The notes under the pieces were generated by a model. It searched no databases, had not been told where the DNA came from, and saw only the letters and a list, made by a program, of their open reading frames with translations. The translations under genes and the position numbers were made by a program. Below are positions 16,096 to 24,619 of a stretch of DNA of 33,764 nucleotides, piece after piece. The DNA comes from Spirochaetes bacterium ADurb.Bin218 (GTDB lineage: Bacteria; Spirochaetota; UBA4802; UBA5550): contig MWCI01000036.1 in the NCBI GenBank assembly GCA_002069965.1, forward strand, positions 1-33,764, read 5' to 3'. Each line of letters starts with the position of its first letter. Position 1 is the stretch's first letter.

Positions 16096-17793
16096 ATGGA
16101 TTTTTTGAAGAAACTTTTTGAACAGGGAAAAGAGATATACAATAAGCTCTCTCGAACAAAGAGGATTATAATTGCTGTGGTGGTTGTTGTTGTAATTGCA
16201 TCTTTCGGCATATTGTTCACAGTATCCAGCAGCCAGCCAAATATATTGCTCTTTGAGCAGCTTTCCTCAGATGATTTTGGTCAGATTACCAAAAAGTTAG
16301 ATGAAATGGGCTATAAATACGAAACAGCAGGGACAAATTCCATCTATGTCAAACCGCAGGAAAGGCCAATTATAGTAACTCGACTTGCTCAGGAGAATAT
16401 GCTGCCAAAGGGTATACCTGGCTTTAAGCTCTTTGATACAACAAGCTGGACAGAAACTGACAGAGAACTGGATGTCAAATATATGAGAGCTCTGCGCGGT
16501 GAGATTCAGCGACATATTGAATCTCTGCAGAACATAGAAAAGGCAGATGTTGAAATAGCAATGTCTGAGGATAGCCTTTACTCAGATAAGGACACGCCTT
16601 ATACAGCAGCTGTAACAGTGCATCTTGCTCCAGGATATGAAAAGCTCTCCACAAAGGAAATAAAAGGTATAGTCTATTTAGTATCTCGTGCTGTGGGTCC
16701 AAGGCTAAAACCAGAAAATGTTACAGTTACCGATAATACAGGAAAGATAATTTCAGATTTTGATGATGAATTTGAAAATGAGAAGAAAGAATATACAATA
16801 ATAGAATTCAGGCGTAAAATTGAGGAACAGGCCAGAGTCAAGCTTTTAAAAGAGATAAGAGATGGTCTTGAGAGGATATATTCATCAGATAGAATTCAGA
16901 TAGTTCGTCTTAATATGGATTTTAACTGGGATAAGATAACAGAGGAACAGACAGAGCATACACCAATTACAATGGTTCCAGATGATCCAAAAACTCCATA
17001 CTCAGAGAGAAAGGTACAGGACTCCCTTGTAATTTCAGAAAAGAGCACCGAGGAGAATTTTAAAGGCCATGGATGGAACCCTCAGGGGCCTGCTGGCACA
17101 GAGGGAAACACTCCTCCGGGATATAAGGCAAGTGATGACCAGTATGCACAGTATGATAAAAAAGAGAATATTAAAAATCATGCAATTAATAAGACCATAA
17201 GGAATATTGCCAGAGATCCATACGACATAACACGTGTTAGTGTTGCCATTGCAATTGATGGGCAGCAGGATTTACCAAGAAAGGCCGACGGTGAATATGA
17301 CCTTGATCCAACAAAAAAACCCGTTCAAATACCGCTAACTGAAGATGAACTCCGCAAGGCAGAAAATATAGTAAAAAAGGCAATAAATTTTGATGAGGCA
17401 AGAGGGGATCAGGTCGCTGTAGAAAATATAATGTTTGATAGATCGGCATACTGGAACTCAATTCGAGAAGAATATAGAAAAAAAGAGCAGCTTAAGATGT
17501 TGCTCCTTGCCTCTTTGATAGGCCTTGTTGCACTTTTTGTTGGATTTATATTGTTCCGTGCTATTCAAAAAGAACTGGAGAGAAGAAGAAGAGCCAGAGA
17601 AGAAGCTCTTGCTCTGGAACAACAGCGTATGCGTGAAGCAGCTCTCCGAGCAGCAGAAGAGGAGGGTATTGACGTTGAGCTCTCTCTTGAAGAAAGGGCT
17701 CGACTTGAACTGCAACAGAGTGCTCTGCAGCTTGCAAAAGAGCGTCCTGATGATGTTGCGCAGCTTCTCAGGACATGGCTTGCTGAGGAGTAG
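16096..17793 (+). CDS. fliF: Flagellar MS-ring protein FliF
   Basis: A 565-aa inner-membrane protein forming the MS ring. Membrane helices are at ~24-44 (IIIAVVVVVVIASFGILF) and ~456-476 (MLLLASLIGLVALFVGFILF). Between them is the YscJ/FliF ring-building domain, with LPKGIPGFKLFDTTSWTETD and RALRGEIQRHIESLQNIEKADVEIA, and the FliF-specific domain with the proline-rich disordered part (HGWNPQGPAGTEGNTPPGY). The C-terminal ~70 residues are charged and end in PDDVAQLLRTWLAEE, the helix that binds FliG. Length equals the family norm. ATG 16096 is preceded by CTGGAGG. It is followed by fliG after 77 nt, in which an independent promoter is visible. Confidence 0.97.
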   Translation: MDFLKKLFEQGKEIYNKLSRTKRIIIAVVVVVVIASFGILFTVSSSQPNILLFEQLSSDDFGQITKKLDEMGYKYETAGTNSIYVKPQERPIIVTRLAQENMLPKGIPGFKLFDTTSWTETDRELDVKYMRALRGEIQRHIESLQNIEKADVEIAMSEDSLYSDKDTPYTAAVTVHLAPGYEKLSTKEIKGIVYLVSRAVGPRLKPENVTVTDNTGKIISDFDDEFENEKKEYTIIEFRRKIEEQARVKLLKEIRDGLERIYSSDRIQIVRLNMDFNWDKITEEQTEHTPITMVPDDPKTPYSERKVQDSLVISEKSTEENFKGHGWNPQGPAGTEGNTPPGYKASDDQYAQYDKKENIKNHAINKTIRNIARDPYDITRVSVAIAIDGQQDLPRKADGEYDLDPTKKPVQIPLTEDELRKAENIVKKAINFDEARGDQVAVENIMFDRSAYWNSIREEYRKKEQLKMLLLASLIGLVALFVGFILFRAIQKELERRRRAREEALALEQQRMREAALRAAEEEGIDVELSLEERARLELQQSALQLAKERPDDVAQLLRTWLAEE

Positions 17794-17801
17794 TTTTTAA
17801 T

Positions 17802-17830
17802 TTGACAAAACTTAGTATCATGACGATAAT
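17802..17830 (+). promoter_or_regulatory. Sigma-70-type promoter upstream of fliG
   Basis: TTGACA (17802-17807) and GATAAT (17825-17830) are separated by exactly 17 nt. This is a perfect -35 and a five-of-six -10 at optimal spacing. It sits in the fliF-fliG gap, 40 nt before the fliG start, so switch and export genes could be transcribed separately from the rod/MS-ring genes by the housekeeping sigma factor. Start of transcription would be near 17837. Confidence 0.6.
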
Positions 17831-17870
17831 TAATGTAATTTTGTGATTACAGGCAGGGTGAGCGGATAAA

Positions 17871-18887
17871 ATGCATCAGTCAAAGAAGACTCAACTAACA
17901 GGTCGTCAGAAGGCTGCTATATTTCTTGTTTCCCTTGGATCTGATGTATCTTCTGAAATATTTAAACATCTCCGTGAGGATGAAATAGAGCAGCTTACCT
18001 TTGAGATTGCCCGTCTTGATAAAATTGAACCTGACGACAAAGATCGAGTCTTGCAGGAATTTCAAGAAATGATGATGGCCCAGGAGTTTATATCTCAAGG
18101 TGGTATAGACTATGCCCGCGATGTTCTTGAAAGAGCCTTAGGTACTCAAAAGGCCATTGACATAGTAAATAGGCTCACTTCTTCTTTGCAGGTTAGGCCC
18201 TTTGATTTTATAAGAAGGACTGATCCGAGCCATTTGCTTAACTTTATTCAGGGGGAACATCCTCAGACAATTGCACTCATTCTTGCCTATCTTGATCCTC
18301 AAAAGGCGGCGTCAATCCTTGCTGAATTGCCACATAATGTTCAGGCGGATGTTGCCCGTCGTATTGCAGAGATGAAGAGAACTTCTCCAGATGTACTTCG
18401 TGAGGTTGAGAGGGTTCTTGAGAGAAAGCTTTCCACTCTGGCCAGTGAGGATTTTACTCAGGCTGGAGGTATTGATGCAGTTGTAGAAATTCTCAATCAG
18501 GTGGACAGAGGAACTGAAAAGATAATCATAGAGGCCCTGGAAGAGGAAGATCCAGAGCTTGCAGAAGAGATTAAGAAGAGAATGTTCGTATTTGAAGACA
18601 TCGTTCTTCTTGATGACCGCTCTATACAGAAGGTTTTGCGTGAGGTGGATTCTCAGGAACTTGCTAAAGCTCTTAAGGGTGTTGATGCTGAGGTTCAGGA
18701 AAAGATCTTTCGTAATATGTCCAAACGTGCTGCACAGCTGTTGCGTGAGGACATGGATTTTATGGGTCCAATAAGGCTCCGTGATGTTGAGGAGTCACAG
18801 CAAAAAATTGTTAATATAATAAGAAAGCTTGAGGATGCTGGCGATATAGTAATTGCAAGAGCTGGCGAGGAGGAATTAGTTGTCTAA
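17871..18887 (+). CDS. fliG: Flagellar motor switch protein FliG
   Basis: A 338-aa rotor protein. The N-domain (TGRQKAAIFLVSLGSDVSSEIFKHL) binds FliF. The middle domain holds the EHPQTIALILAYLDP motif that contacts FliM. The C-domain (residues ~235-330) carries the torque helix with charged residues (FEDIVLLDDRSIQKVLREVD) that interact with the MotA/MotB stator. Length matches the family. The start is ATG 17871, behind the promoter described. The gene overlaps fliH by 8 nt. Confidence 0.98.
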   Translation: MHQSKKTQLTGRQKAAIFLVSLGSDVSSEIFKHLREDEIEQLTFEIARLDKIEPDDKDRVLQEFQEMMMAQEFISQGGIDYARDVLERALGTQKAIDIVNRLTSSLQVRPFDFIRRTDPSHLLNFIQGEHPQTIALILAYLDPQKAASILAELPHNVQADVARRIAEMKRTSPDVLREVERVLERKLSTLASEDFTQAGGIDAVVEILNQVDRGTEKIIIEALEEEDPELAEEIKKRMFVFEDIVLLDDRSIQKVLREVDSQELAKALKGVDAEVQEKIFRNMSKRAAQLLREDMDFMGPIRLRDVEESQQKIVNIIRKLEDAGDIVIARAGEEELVV

Positions 18888-19806
18888 GCTTGTATTTAAA
18901 CCCGGAGAGATTCAACAGATTACTTCTGTAAAGCAGATTGAATTGCCTGCTAAATATCAAAAAAATCTCCTTGAAACAGAGGAGTATAATGAGTTTGAGG
19001 TTGATGAGGAAGGCAATCCTATAGATGTATATCGCGGTCCGTCCATTGAGGAGATGGAGGCTGAGCTTGAGAGATACCGCAGGGAAACAGAAGAAGAAGT
19101 TCGTCAGATGATTGAGCAGGCAAAGAAGCGAGCTGCTCAGATAGAAGAGGAAGGCAAGGCAGCAGCTTTTGCTGAGCTTGAAAAGGTGAGAGAACAGATA
19201 AAAATTGAGAAGGAACGCCATCTTGCAGAAATTGAACGTGAAATTGAAAGAAGTAAGTTTGAGGCAGAGAGAATAATCCTTGAGGCAGAAAAAAGGGTAT
19301 CTGAGATTGAACATGACGCTTACATGAAGGGCCACGAAGCAGGTAGAGAGGAGGGCTATAAGGAAGGTCAGGCAGAGGTAATGAGACTCATTGACAGGCT
19401 TGGAACAATTGTATCCTCTGCTGTTGATATAAGAGATGATATAATCAAATCATCAGAAAAGATGATGACAGAGATGATCTTGATGATTGCTCGAAAGGTG
19501 ATTAAAGATGAGATTGTTGAGCGTCGTGAGGTAGTTATTAACAACATAAAAGAAGCCATTAAGAAAGTTAAAGATAGAGACAGAATTGATATAAGGGTTA
19601 ACTTTGCAGATCTCGATATGACAACTGCTCATAAAGACGAACTTATAAAGATGATGGAATCTCTCAAGAAGGTCAATATCTATGAAGATTCTCGCGTTGA
19701 GAGAGGAGGCTGTATAATTGAAACAGATGTTGGAGCAGTGGATGCTCGAATTTCAACGCAACTTGATGCAATAGAAGAGGCTATTAGAAACACAAGCACT
19801 CTGTGA
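18880..19806 (+). CDS. fliH: Flagellar assembly protein FliH
   Basis: A 308-aa protein that regulates and tethers the export ATPase FliI. A charged coiled coil rich in E, K, R and A covers residues ~60-170, and the C-terminal FliH/YscL domain follows (MMTEMILMIARKVIKDEIVERREVVINNIKEAIKKV). The last part (ERGGCIIETDVGAVDARISTQLDAIEEAI) is the conserved HrpE/FliH motif. The start is a TTG at 18880 inside the fliG end, with GAGGAGG just upstream, giving translational coupling. It is longer than enteric FliH (~235 aa), as usual in spirochaetes. Confidence 0.93.
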   Translation: MSKLVFKPGEIQQITSVKQIELPAKYQKNLLETEEYNEFEVDEEGNPIDVYRGPSIEEMEAELERYRRETEEEVRQMIEQAKKRAAQIEEEGKAAAFAELEKVREQIKIEKERHLAEIEREIERSKFEAERIILEAEKRVSEIEHDAYMKGHEAGREEGYKEGQAEVMRLIDRLGTIVSSAVDIRDDIIKSSEKMMTEMILMIARKVIKDEIVERREVVINNIKEAIKKVKDRDRIDIRVNFADLDMTTAHKDELIKMMESLKKVNIYEDSRVERGGCIIETDVGAVDARISTQLDAIEEAIRNTSTL

Positions 19807-19808
19807 GA

Positions 19809-19831
19809 AAATCCGGATAATCTCCGGATTT
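19809..19831 (+). other. Perfect hairpin between fliH and fliI
   Basis: AAATCCGGA (19809-19817) and TCCGGATTT (19823-19831) make a perfect 9-bp stem with the 5-nt loop TAATC, starting 2 nt after the fliH stop. It is not followed by a run of T, so it is more likely an mRNA processing or stability element or an attenuator than a terminator. The fliI ribosome site AAGGAG follows at once. Confidence 0.5.
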
Positions 19832-19857
19832 ATAATTTAGCTTAAGGAGACATAATA

Positions 19858-21249
19858 TTGATAAGAATACTTCCACATGAAAAGATAGATATACTCTCTA
19901 AGTATAAAGAGATAGTAGAAGATGTTGAGGTGATAAAATTTTCTGGCAATGTGGAAAGGATTGTGGGCCTTACTATTGAATCTGTTGGGCCTGCTGTAAA
20001 ATATGGTGATCTCTGCAGAATAAAGACTGGTGAAAGTCAATATCTTTATGCTGAGGTTGTTGGCTTTAATCGCAATAGAGTTATACTTATGCCTATAGGA
20101 GACATGAAAGGGGTTGTGCCAGGTGCTGAGGTCTATGCTGTAGGCACTTCTCTCATGGTGCCTGTAGGGAAAGAGTTACTTGGCAGAGTTATTTCTGGAA
20201 TAGGTAAGCCTCTTGATGGAAGAGGTGAGATCTTTACCCGTGCAAAATATCCTGTTGAGGGGAGGGAAATTAATCCCCTAAACAGAACTGTTATATCACA
20301 GCCTCTTTCTGTGGGAATAAGGGCTATAGATGGGCTTATTACTGTTGGCAGAGGTCAAAGGATTGGCATTTTTTCTGGTTCTGGTGTGGGAAAATCAACA
20401 CTCCTTGGAATGATCGCCAGATACACAGATGCTGATGTCAATGTAATAGCTCTCATTGGAGAGAGAGGCCGAGAGGTTAAGGATTTTGTCGAAAAGGAAC
20501 TGGGTGCAGATGGACTCAAACGCTCAGTGGTAGTTGCTGCAACATCAGATCAGCCTCCGATGCTTCGTCTAAGGGGTGCATTTCTTGCTCATGCAATTGC
20601 AGAGTATTTTCGTGATCAGGGAATGGCTGTGAATCTACTTCTGGATTCTGTGACAAGGTTTGCAATGGCACAAAGGGAGGTTGGCCTTGCTGCTGGTGAG
20701 CCCTCTGCTACAAGGGGATATCCCCCTTCTGTATTTTCAATGATGCCAAGGCTTCTTGAAAGAGCAGGCACAAGCAATACAGGTGGCAGTATAACTGGTT
20801 TTTATACTGTTCTTGTTGAGGGTGATGATATGAATGAGCCTATTGCAGATGCAGCCAGAGGTATACTTGATGGCCATATAGTTCTTGATAGAAAATTTGC
20901 AAATAAAGGACATTACCCTGCAATAAATGTTTTGGCCTCTGTATCCAGGTGTATGAAGGATGTTGTTGATCCAGAGCACCTTAAGGCTGCCTATAGATTC
21001 AGGGAGTTATTGGCTGCCTATAGCGAGTCTGAAGATTTAATAAATCTTGGAGGATACGTAAGAGGTGCAAATCCAACTGTTGATAAGGCAATATCCATGA
21101 TAGGTCAGATGAATGAATTTTTGCGACAGGGGATATATGAGCATGAGACCTTTGATGGAACAAAGTCAAGGTTAATTTCAATGATGGCAGAAGAGGAAAA
21201 GCCAAAAACTCGTCAGAGGCAGCAGGCAACTTTTGCAGGTGTAAGGTAA
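19858..21249 (+). CDS. fliI: Flagellum-specific export ATPase FliI
   Basis: A 463-aa F1-beta-like hexameric ATPase that powers early flagellar export. It shows Walker A (GIFSGSGVGKSTLLGMIARY, ~175-194), a Walker B region (VNLLLDSVTRFAMAQREVGLAAGEP, a very conserved FliI/YscN block), and TGFYTVLVEGDDMNEPIADAARGILDGHIVLDRK. The start is a TTG at 19858 preceded by AAGGAG; the first in-frame ATG is far inside. fliJ follows after 9 nt. Confidence 0.98.
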   Translation: MIRILPHEKIDILSKYKEIVEDVEVIKFSGNVERIVGLTIESVGPAVKYGDLCRIKTGESQYLYAEVVGFNRNRVILMPIGDMKGVVPGAEVYAVGTSLMVPVGKELLGRVISGIGKPLDGRGEIFTRAKYPVEGREINPLNRTVISQPLSVGIRAIDGLITVGRGQRIGIFSGSGVGKSTLLGMIARYTDADVNVIALIGERGREVKDFVEKELGADGLKRSVVVAATSDQPPMLRLRGAFLAHAIAEYFRDQGMAVNLLLDSVTRFAMAQREVGLAAGEPSATRGYPPSVFSMMPRLLERAGTSNTGGSITGFYTVLVEGDDMNEPIADAARGILDGHIVLDRKFANKGHYPAINVLASVSRCMKDVVDPEHLKAAYRFRELLAAYSESEDLINLGGYVRGANPTVDKAISMIGQMNEFLRQGIYEHETFDGTKSRLISMMAEEEKPKTRQRQQATFAGVR

Positions 21250-21258
21250 AGTTAAGCT

Positions 21259-21708
21259 ATGAAGCGCTTTCAGTTTAAATTGCAAAAGCTCCTTGATTTG
21301 AGAGAGGCAAAGGAAAAGGAAATTAAAAATGAGTTGATGAAAGTCCTTTCTGAGCAAAACAGGGAAAGGAATTTTCAGCATGAACTAAATGAGAAGATAG
21401 CAGAGTATGAAGGTAAGCTCTCCGAGATGCAAAAAAAGGGAGTTTTTAATCCAGCAGAGGCAATGGCTATTTTACGATTTGCTGATGTTTCAAGGAATGC
21501 AATAGTTGCATCTGAAAAGAGAGTCCAGGCCTTAGAGCCAGAGGTTCAGAGAATAAGGGAGAGGCTTGTTGTTGCCTCAAGGGAAAAGAAGGTTGTAGAA
21601 AAGCTCAAGGAACGCAAACTTGATGAATATAACTATGAGCTTAACAGAGAAATATCAAAAGAAAACGATGATATGAATCAGAAGATCTACCACAAAAAGA
21701 TAATGTGA
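21259..21708 (+). CDS. fliJ: Flagellar export chaperone FliJ
   Basis: A 149-aa protein, almost wholly a charged two-helix coiled coil (MKRFQFKLQKLLDLREAKEKEIKNEL..., ...KVVEKLKERKLDEYNYELNREI). The N-terminal pattern F.F.LQ.LLDLRE..E and position directly after fliI identify it as FliJ, the central stalk that activates the FliI hexamer. Called FlbA in Borrelia. The stop TGA overlaps the ribosome site of the next gene. Confidence 0.88.
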   Translation: MKRFQFKLQKLLDLREAKEKEIKNELMKVLSEQNRERNFQHELNEKIAEYEGKLSEMQKKGVFNPAEAMAILRFADVSRNAIVASEKRVQALEPEVQRIRERLVVASREKKVVEKLKERKLDEYNYELNREISKENDDMNQKIYHKKIM

Positions 21709-21715
21709 GGTGTCT

Positions 21716-22297
21716 ATGATTGAAGATATGTATAATGTTCTTGCCAGAATCAATGAGATAAAGGGGAGGTTTGGTCTTAACAAAGTAGCATCTACCCCTG
21801 AGGTAAAGGCTGCCACTCAATCTTTTAGTGATATGGTAGATAATTCCTCTATTCTTTTAAAAAAGGAACTCAATATAGATCCAGATAAACCTTTAAGCAA
21901 AGGAGATATTGATAAGATTGTAGAATATTATGCCAGCAGGAATAATGTCCCTGCATCTCTTGTTAAATCAATAATCAAGGCAGAATCAGATTACAATCCC
22001 GAAGCAATTTCCCCTAAGGGTGCAATGGGGCTCATGCAGCTTATGCCAGAAACAGTTATGAGTCTTGGTATAGAAAACCCCTTTGACCCGGAGCAGAATA
22101 TCAAAGGAGGAATTATATTCTTCAAAGATCTTCTAAACAGCTATAAAGGTGATTACAAACTTGCTCTGGCTGCCTATAACTCAGGCAAAGGCAATGTAGA
22201 TAAATATGGAGGAGTTCCAGACTTTAAAGAAACAAAAGACTATGTCCGCAAGGTTATAGATTATTATGTATCTGATGAAGGGAAAATAAAGAAATAA
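21716..22297 (+). CDS. Lytic transglycosylase (SLT domain) in flagellar operon
   Basis: A 193-aa protein with an SLT/GEWL-like domain at ~75-190: SLVKSIIKAESDYNPEAISP has the catalytic Glu, followed by KGAMGLMQLMPETVMSLG, NIKGGIIFFKDLL and LALAAYNSGKGNV, all standard SLT motifs. No signal peptide is evident, so it may be exported by the flagellar apparatus, as FlgJ is in other bacteria. Its task would be to open peptidoglycan for the growing rod. I choose ATG 21716 (GAGG 5 nt upstream); a GTG at 21710 overlaps that site. Confidence 0.9.
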   Translation: MIEDMYNVLARINEIKGRFGLNKVASTPEVKAATQSFSDMVDNSSILLKKELNIDPDKPLSKGDIDKIVEYYASRNNVPASLVKSIIKAESDYNPEAISPKGAMGLMQLMPETVMSLGIENPFDPEQNIKGGIIFFKDLLNSYKGDYKLALAAYNSGKGNVDKYGGVPDFKETKDYVRKVIDYYVSDEGKIKK

Positions 22298-22313
22298 AGT
22301 CGGGGTATGACTT

Positions 22314-22907
22314 ATGGCAGTATCTGATAGATCTAAAATTATTTATCTTATGATTTTAATTCTCTTTATAATTGGTATAGGCTTTTTCTGGCTTGACCAT
22401 ATAGGGCTTATAAATGCCTCAAAGTATGTTAACTTTTTTAGAGGTGAGCCCAAGCTTGTGACAGAGGCCTCTGGTGATGAACCTTCTCTTGTTGAACGAG
22501 AGGAATTTGAAAAGGAAAAAGAGAAGTTTCAGGAAAGGGTGGAGGAATTGGATAAAAGAGAGGCTTTGCTTGCAGAGAAAGAAAAGGAGATTGAATCTCT
22601 TGGGCAAAAGCTTGAAGAGATAAGGAAAGGTCTGGAGCTTGAACAGAAAAAGCTTGATGATGAGCGGAAAAAATATTCTGGCTATAAAAAGAATGTTATG
22701 GTGCTTGCAAATAAGATGGCAAATATGCCACCTGAGGAATCAGTAAAGATCATGGTAAACTGGGATGATCCCCTTATCATTGATGTTTTAAGACAGATGG
22801 ATGCAGACTCTGCTGCTGCAGGAAGGATGAGTATAACCTCTTATCTGTTAACGCTATTTCCAAAGGAAAAGGCAAGCAGAATCATGTATCTCATGACTCA
22901 ACTATAG
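22314..22907 (+). CDS. flbB: Periplasmic-flagellar collar protein FlbB
   Basis: A 197-aa protein with an N-terminal membrane anchor (~8-29, IIYLMILILFIIGIGFFWL), a long charged coiled coil (~60-130) and a C-terminal MgtE-N/MotE-like helical domain (NKMANMPPEESVKIMVNWDDPLIIDVLRQMD ... KASRIMYLMTQL). This architecture and the place after fliJ match Borrelia FlbB, the base of the spirochaete-specific collar that holds the stators. It is the last gene of the operon; its stop lies 2 nt from that of convergent engB, with no terminator between them. Confidence 0.88.
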   Translation: MAVSDRSKIIYLMILILFIIGIGFFWLDHIGLINASKYVNFFRGEPKLVTEASGDEPSLVEREEFEKEKEKFQERVEELDKREALLAEKEKEIESLGQKLEEIRKGLELEQKKLDDERKKYSGYKKNVMVLANKMANMPPEESVKIMVNWDDPLIIDVLRQMDADSAAAGRMSITSYLLTLFPKEKASRIMYLMTQL

Positions 22908-22909
22908 AT

Positions 22910-23494
22910 TTATTTCTTAGAAAATTCATCGATAATAGAGATGAGTTCTTTTTTGCCCTTTCCTGTTTTTGCAGAGGTGGGGAATATTGAATCTTTGTCA
23001 ATTGATAACTCTTCAGTTATTCTTTTTATGCTTTTGCTCAGTTCATTGCCAGAGAGCTTATCGCATTTTGTAAGTATTATTGCTATATTTATTTTTTTTT
23101 CAGAAAGCCTTTCGATGAGTTCATGTTCAAAGTCGCCAGGTGTTCGCCTGCAGTCTATAAGCAAAAAGGCTATTTTGAGATTTTCCCTTGATTCTATGTA
23201 ATCATATATCATAGGGATAAATTTTTTCTTGATCTGCGATGGGAGTTTTGCATAGCCAAGCCCCGGGAGATCAACAAAGGAGAGATTATCATTGACAACA
23301 AAAAAATTTATAGTTTGAGTAACCCCAGGCCTTGAACCAGTTTTTACAAGACCTTTGACCCCCAGTAGCATGTTCAGAAGAGATGATTTTCCAGCATTTG
23401 ATCTGCCAAAAAAGGCAAATTCTGGATAAGGGTAAGAAGGGAATTGCTTTGAAGAAGTGCAACTTTTGAGGAAATATGCTTGTTTTATATTCAC
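22910..23494 (-). CDS. engB: Ribosome-biogenesis GTPase EngB (YsxC/YihA)
   Basis: A 194-aa TRAFAC GTPase required for large-subunit assembly. G1 (FFGRSNAGKSSLLNMLLG), G2 threonine (GVTQTINFF), G3 (DLPGLGYAKLP), G4 (TKCDKL) and G5 (TSAKTGKG) are all present. The start is a GTG at 23494 overlapping the rimI stop (GTGA, 4 nt), which points to translational coupling. Length is typical (~195). Convergent with flbB. Confidence 0.96.
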   Translation of the reverse strand: MNIKQAYFLKSCTSSKQFPSYPYPEFAFFGRSNAGKSSLLNMLLGVKGLVKTGSRPGVTQTINFFVVNDNLSFVDLPGLGYAKLPSQIKKKFIPMIYDYIESRENLKIAFLLIDCRRTPGDFEHELIERLSEKKINIAIILTKCDKLSGNELSKSIKRITEELSIDKDSIFPTSAKTGKGKKELISIIDEFSKK

Positions 23495-23952
23495 CTTAGT
23501 TTTAACTCCATCAAAATAGCATCATCATCTTTGTAATAGTTCTTTCTTTTACCTGTAATTTCAAAGCCATTTTTTTTGTAAAAATTTAAGGCATTTGCGT
23601 TTTTGCTTCTCACTTCAAGCAAAAGGCACCTTGCACCAGATTCATAACCCATATTTTTTATATAATTTACAATCAGAGTTCCAATCCCATTATTTTGTCT
23701 TTCATTACAAACAGCTATGCTATTCAGTTGAATTTCATCTGCGATCCTCCATGCAACTGCATAACCATCAATTGGATATGCAGTTGCATCGTATTTATGA
23801 ATGGACTCATCCTCTGCCACTATAAAAATTGAAAAATCCCTATTGAGCTCTTCAAGAAACTGATTGTAATCCCATGAGCCAATTGTTTTTTGCTCTATAA
23901 GCCATACAGCATCGATGTCTGTAAATTCAGCCTTTCGTATTTTATATGACAT
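23491..23952 (-). CDS. rimI: Ribosomal-protein alanine acetyltransferase RimI-like
   Basis: A 153-aa GNAT N-acetyltransferase. It has the acetyl-CoA motif A (VCNERQNNGIGTLIVNYI, R/Q-x-x-G-x-G/A), LLEVRSKNANALNFYKKNGFEITGKRKNYY, and an early SWDYNQF, the pattern of RimI (acetylates the ribosomal protein S18 N-terminus, or a related target). It has an insert (SIHKYDATAYPIDGYAV) in the middle. It overlaps engB and lies 15 nt after the receiver gene, so the three minus-strand genes are probably one operon. Confidence 0.85.
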   Translation of the reverse strand: MSYKIRKAEFTDIDAVWLIEQKTIGSWDYNQFLEELNRDFSIFIVAEDESIHKYDATAYPIDGYAVAWRIADEIQLNSIAVCNERQNNGIGTLIVNYIKNMGYESGARCLLLEVRSKNANALNFYKKNGFEITGKRKNYYKDDDAILMELKLR

Positions 23953-23967
23953 GAATTTTAGAAATTA

Positions 23968-24333
23968 TCACTTTGTAAGGTTAAGAATGCAATCAAGCAA
24001 TTCTTTGTGAGAAAAAGGTTTTTTTAGAGTTGCATCAGCACCAAGGTACTTAGCTGTGTTGAGATAACTTTCAGAGTCAATTCTCCCTCCTCCAGAGATT
24101 GCAATAAGTCGTATATTGGGGAGGTATTTTTTTGTTTCAATTATAATTTCTATACCGTCCTTGTCTGGCATTATTATATCTGTTATAAGAATATCTGGCT
24201 TAAAGCTACTTATTTTTTGCAGAAGATCAATGGAGCTTTCAATGGCCATAACCTCATAGCCATTTATTTCGAGAAATTCCTTGAGGCTTTCTCTGATTAC
24301 CTGATCGTCTTCTACTATTACAATTTTTTTCAT
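23968..24333 (-). CDS. Single-domain CheY-like response regulator
   Basis: About 121 aa from the preferred start, a complete receiver domain and nothing else. Acidic pocket in VIVEDDQ, phosphorylation Asp in DILITDIIMPDKDG, conserved Ser in LIAISGGG, conserved Lys in LKKPFSHKEL. Output is therefore by protein contact, as for CheY. In-frame ATGs occur at 24372, 24354 and 24333; none has a clear ribosome site, but ATG 24333 (MKKIVIVEDD) matches family N-termini best. Cognate kinase is not obvious; the CheA system served by the two chemoreceptors is one candidate. Confidence 0.88.
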   Translation of the reverse strand: MKKIVIVEDDQVIRESLKEFLEINGYEVMAIESSIDLLQKISSFKPDILITDIIMPDKDGIEIIIETKKYLPNIRLIAISGGGRIDSESYLNTAKYLGADATLKKPFSHKELLDCILNLTK

Positions 24334-24619
24334 AGATATATCTAACGGTATCATCTCTGTACCTATTTGCATTTTTAAATATATCAGCTAACTTTCAATA
24401 TTTTTTTTAAAATTTCTGTAAATTTTTAAGTTTTAATTCCTAAAAACGCTTTATAAAGTAAATAATATATTATATATTCAAAGAGGTCAAATTTATTATC
24501 TGAAAAAATAGCTGATAAATACTATAAATTTTAACAAAAATTCTATGGGTCAGTTAAAAAAGCAAGATCTAAAAGGAATTTTTATTGATTTTTTTTACGG
24601 TAGGTATAAGTGACATAAT

